NCBI GenBank assembly: GCA_018714725.1
Contig: DVMZ01000147.1
Coordinates: 1-16,885, forward strand
Direction: 5' to 3'
DNA: 16,885 bases
From: Candidatus Scatosoma pullistercoris
Lineage (GTDB): Bacteria > Bacillota > Clostridia > Christensenellales > Borkfalkiaceae
Shown here: positions 14,974-16,885 of the stretch, piece after piece
How positions within the stretch are numbered: the first letter of the stretch is position 1
How the letters are laid out: every line of letters starts with the position of its first letter
Notes under the pieces: model-generated
What the model saw: only the letters and a program-made list of their open reading frames with translations
Database searches by the model: none
Told to the model about the DNA's origin: nothing
Translations under genes and position numbers: made by a program

Positions 14974-16617
14974 TTATTCCAGAGAAATCATATAATAATA
15001 CACCGGTTGACCGCCGCTGTGATAATCGACATCGCAATCGGGGTATTTTTCCGCGATGGTCTGGCAGATGGCCGCAGCCTCTTCTTCCTTGACGTCCTCG
15101 CCGTAATAGAGGGTGATGACCTGATGAGAATCCTCTTTCATGTGGGCGATGAGTTTAAGCACCGTCTCTTCGACGGAAGAAGACTTTGCCAGTATTTTCT
15201 TATCGTCCAGACCGATGATGTCGCCCTGTTTGATAGAGAATCCGTTCATCGACGTATCGCGCACCGCATAGGTGACCTGGCCCGCCTTGACGTTGTCCAG
15301 GGCGTGGATCATATTGGTCTTGTTCTCTTCCACGCTGGCTTCGGGATTGAATTCCAGCGCCGCGGCGAATCCCTGCGGCACGTTTTTCGTGGGGATGACG
15401 TGAATCACGCGGTTTTCGACCAGCGCCCGGGCCTGTTCCGCCGCCAGGATGATATTTTTATTGTTGGGGAAGACAAAGATGTTTTCCGCGTTGATCTTCT
15501 GCGCCGCCGTGGCGATATCGCTGGCGGAAGGGTTCATCGTCTGCCCGCCTTCGATGACGCGGTCGACGAACAGGTCCTTGAAAATATCCGCAAGCCCCTG
15601 CCCCGCACAGATGGAAAGCATGCCCATTTCCTTCTTTTCCGCCTCCCGCTTGGCGCGGAGCTGACGGTTCTGTTCCAGCATGTTTTCGATTTTGGGCCGG
15701 TCGAGCTCGCCCAGTTCCAGCGCATAGGTGAGCGCCACGCCCGGCATATTGGTATGCACATGCACTTTGACCATTTCCAGATCGCCGATGCAGATGACGC
15801 TGTCGCCGAGCCGCATCAGCCGTTCGCGCAGGCGGTCGATGTCCGAAAGGGTCGTGCTCTTTTTCAGATTGATGATGAAAAATTCCGTGCAGTACGCGAA
15901 CTGAATTTCGCCGAGGTCGAGATTGATGATATCGGAATTGTCGCCGAACTCGGCCTGCGGTTTGTCCTCCGCCTGCGTCTGTACGTCCGCGCCGACGTCC
16001 TCGCCCGTGAGCGCGGCGAGAAATCCGCGCATAATGGTCATCAGTCCGACGCCGCCGCTGTCCACGACGCCCGCTTTTTTCAGCACGGGCAGCAGTTCGG
16101 GGGTTTTCGCAAGCGCCTTATCGCCCTCCGCGATCACGTCCGCAAAGAAATCCTCGAAGTTCTTTTTCTTGGAGGCGATCTTGGGCGCGCTTTCGCTCAT
16201 CATTCTGACGACGGTGAGAATAGTGCCCTCTTTGGGCACCGACACGGCGCCGTAAGCGACTTTCGTGCCCGCTTCCATGGCTTTGGCGAACGTCCTGGTG
16301 TCAAATTCCTTGCCGCACTCGCGCAAAACCGAACAAATGCCTCTTAAAATCTGGGAAAGGATGACGCCGGAATTTCCTCTCGCGCCTTTGAGCGCGCCCT
16401 TGGAAACGCTGTCGCACACTTCCATAAACGCGTTGGAAGGACAGGCGGAAAGCTCCTTCACCGCCGACTGCATGGTCAGCGACATATTCGTGCCCGTGTC
16501 CCCGTCGGGAACGGGGAACACGTTGAGCGCGTCCACCTTCGCCCGGTTATTTTCCAGCAGTCTGGCACCGATGGTGATCATCTTTCTGAATTCGGTGCTG
16601 TTTATCGTTTTCTGCAT
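14974..16617 (-). CDS. fakA: Fatty acid kinase ATP-binding subunit FakA (YloV, DhaL/DAK2 domain)
   Basis: FakA phosphorylates fatty acids held by FakB (DegV) proteins, feeding exogenous acyl chains into phospholipid synthesis. The 547-residue cytoplasmic protein begins with a DhaL-like nucleotide domain (about 1-205): NVFPVPDGDTGTNMSLT (32-48) includes Asp38 and Asp40, the Mg-ADP ligands also numbered 38 and 40 in Staphylococcus FakA, followed by GARGNSGVILSQ (78-89) and DSGGVGLM (186-193). A middle domain and a C-terminal FakB-binding domain follow, ending in the typical QPVYYYMISLE. Length matches FakA (about 550). The ATG at 16617 follows AAAGGAG at 9-base spacing. It lies 189 bases after an Asp23-family gene, as yloV follows yloU in Bacillus. 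The leader holds a 6-bp hairpin, CCGCCG/CGGCGG (16663-16680); no clear promoter was found. Confidence 0.94.
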   Translation of the reverse strand: MQKTINSTEFRKMITIGARLLENNRAKVDALNVFPVPDGDTGTNMSLTMQSAVKELSACPSNAFMEVCDSVSKGALKGARGNSGVILSQILRGICSVLRECGKEFDTRTFAKAMEAGTKVAYGAVSVPKEGTILTVVRMMSESAPKIASKKKNFEDFFADVIAEGDKALAKTPELLPVLKKAGVVDSGGVGLMTIMRGFLAALTGEDVGADVQTQAEDKPQAEFGDNSDIINLDLGEIQFAYCTEFFIINLKKSTTLSDIDRLRERLMRLGDSVICIGDLEMVKVHVHTNMPGVALTYALELGELDRPKIENMLEQNRQLRAKREAEKKEMGMLSICAGQGLADIFKDLFVDRVIEGGQTMNPSASDIATAAQKINAENIFVFPNNKNIILAAEQARALVENRVIHVIPTKNVPQGFAAALEFNPEASVEENKTNMIHALDNVKAGQVTYAVRDTSMNGFSIKQGDIIGLDDKKILAKSSSVEETVLKLIAHMKEDSHQVITLYYGEDVKEEEAAAICQTIAEKYPDCDVDYHSGGQPVYYYMISLE

Positions 16618-16765
16618 TATACATGCTCCTTTGATCGATTAAGAATAAAAGGGGGTATACTGCCGCCGGCTCTGCGGCGGAACGACGAACGGGTTACTTC
16701 AAAAACGCAAAGACAGACCGATGAAAATCGGCCGCCCCGCGATATGCCCGAAATAGAAAACACGG

Positions 16766-16796
16766 AAAAAAGCGCAAAGCCGGAACGGACCTGCGC
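16766..16796 (-). terminator. Likely intrinsic terminator after the Asp23-family gene
   Basis: On the minus strand a short stem (GCGCA 16772-16776 with TGCGC 16792-16796, plus an inner CCG/CGG pair) is followed directly by six T residues (16766-16771). It lies about 10 bases after the Asp23 stop codon. The stem is short with an internal loop, so it may be partial, allowing read-through to fakA. GCGCAAAGC is also repeated directly at 16772 and 16793. Confidence 0.5.
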
Positions 16797-16806
16797 AAAG
16801 CGTTCT

Positions 16807-16885
16807 TTACAGTTTTACCCCGATGACATTGACGTTGACGGTATCGACGATCATACCGGTGAATTTCTCCACGCGGTACTTGACC
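16807..16885 (-). CDS. Asp23/Gls24 (YloU) family protein, C-terminal fragment
   Basis: Only the last 25 codons and the TAA stop are in the window; the gene runs off the right edge. The readable end, KYRVEKFTGMIVDTVNVNV, then IGVKL and stop, matches the closing strand pattern of Asp23/Gls24 proteins (a V-x-x-x-T/L-G-x-x-V then alternating V-x-V with the end near I-x-x-V). Members are small envelope-stress or membrane-associated proteins, and yloU is the usual upstream neighbour of yloV/fakA. Position and motif agree; the short length limits certainty. Confidence 0.75.
   Translation of the reverse strand, partial: VKYRVEKFTGMIVDTVNVNVIGVKL

Noticed and set aside
16618..16682. Possible fakA promoter around TATACC on the minus strand
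   Set aside because: No -35 box at suitable spacing and no extended -10; fakA may be read through from the Asp23 gene.

Overview
The window reads as chromosomal housekeeping DNA from a GC-rich member of the Bacillota (probably class Clostridia, an uncultured gut-type lineage). The grounds are gene content and order: KtrAB-type potassium uptake, a two-subunit short HisG plus HisZ, an Asp23 gene next to a FakA/YloV gene followed by recG, a DegV protein, a MinD with a C-terminal amphipathic tail, strong AGGAGG-type ribosome binding sites and clear sigma-A promoters. No phage, insertion sequence, CRISPR array, tRNA or rRNA was seen. The exact taxon cannot be fixed from the sequence alone.

Left part, plus strand (about 100-2376): a consensus promoter drives ktrB (channel subunit) and ktrA (NAD-binding gating subunit), closed by a strong intrinsic terminator. 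Everything from 2589 to the right edge is on the minus strand. Reading leftward in position: degV (fatty-acid binding, FakB-like) with its own promoter; then a minD operon whose second gene encodes an unrecognised 77-residue protein in the place where minE usually lies; then a 420-base spacer with tandem repeats and a long palindrome.

The centre (5082-12146) is a histidine operon, transcribed hisZ-hisG-hisD-hisB-hisH-hisA-hisF-hisIE from a near-perfect promoter only about 13 bases before the hisZ start codon. It encodes every step from PRPP + ATP to imidazole-acetol phosphate, plus the final dehydrogenase, but not the aminotransferase (hisC) or histidinol-phosphatase. Some genes overlap (hisZ/hisG, hisB/hisH, hisF/hisIE), while the other junctions carry spacers of 149-210 bases, one of them with three consecutive dyads.

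The right part (12147-16885) holds a strongly purine-rich spacer (minus-strand sense), recG, a 338-base leader with a possible promoter, fakA (fatty acid kinase, YloV) and the last 25 codons of an Asp23/YloU-family gene cut by the window edge. asp23-fakA-recG is a known Bacillota neighbourhood. With degV, the window carries both a FakA and a FakB-type protein, so host-derived fatty acid phosphorylation is a plausible shared role.

I found no convincing new multi-gene system. The best leads are the small protein behind minD, the repeat/palindrome block at 4941-5021, the structured hisD-hisG spacer, and two long GC-rich hairpins that share a 12-base core but lack proper U-tracts.
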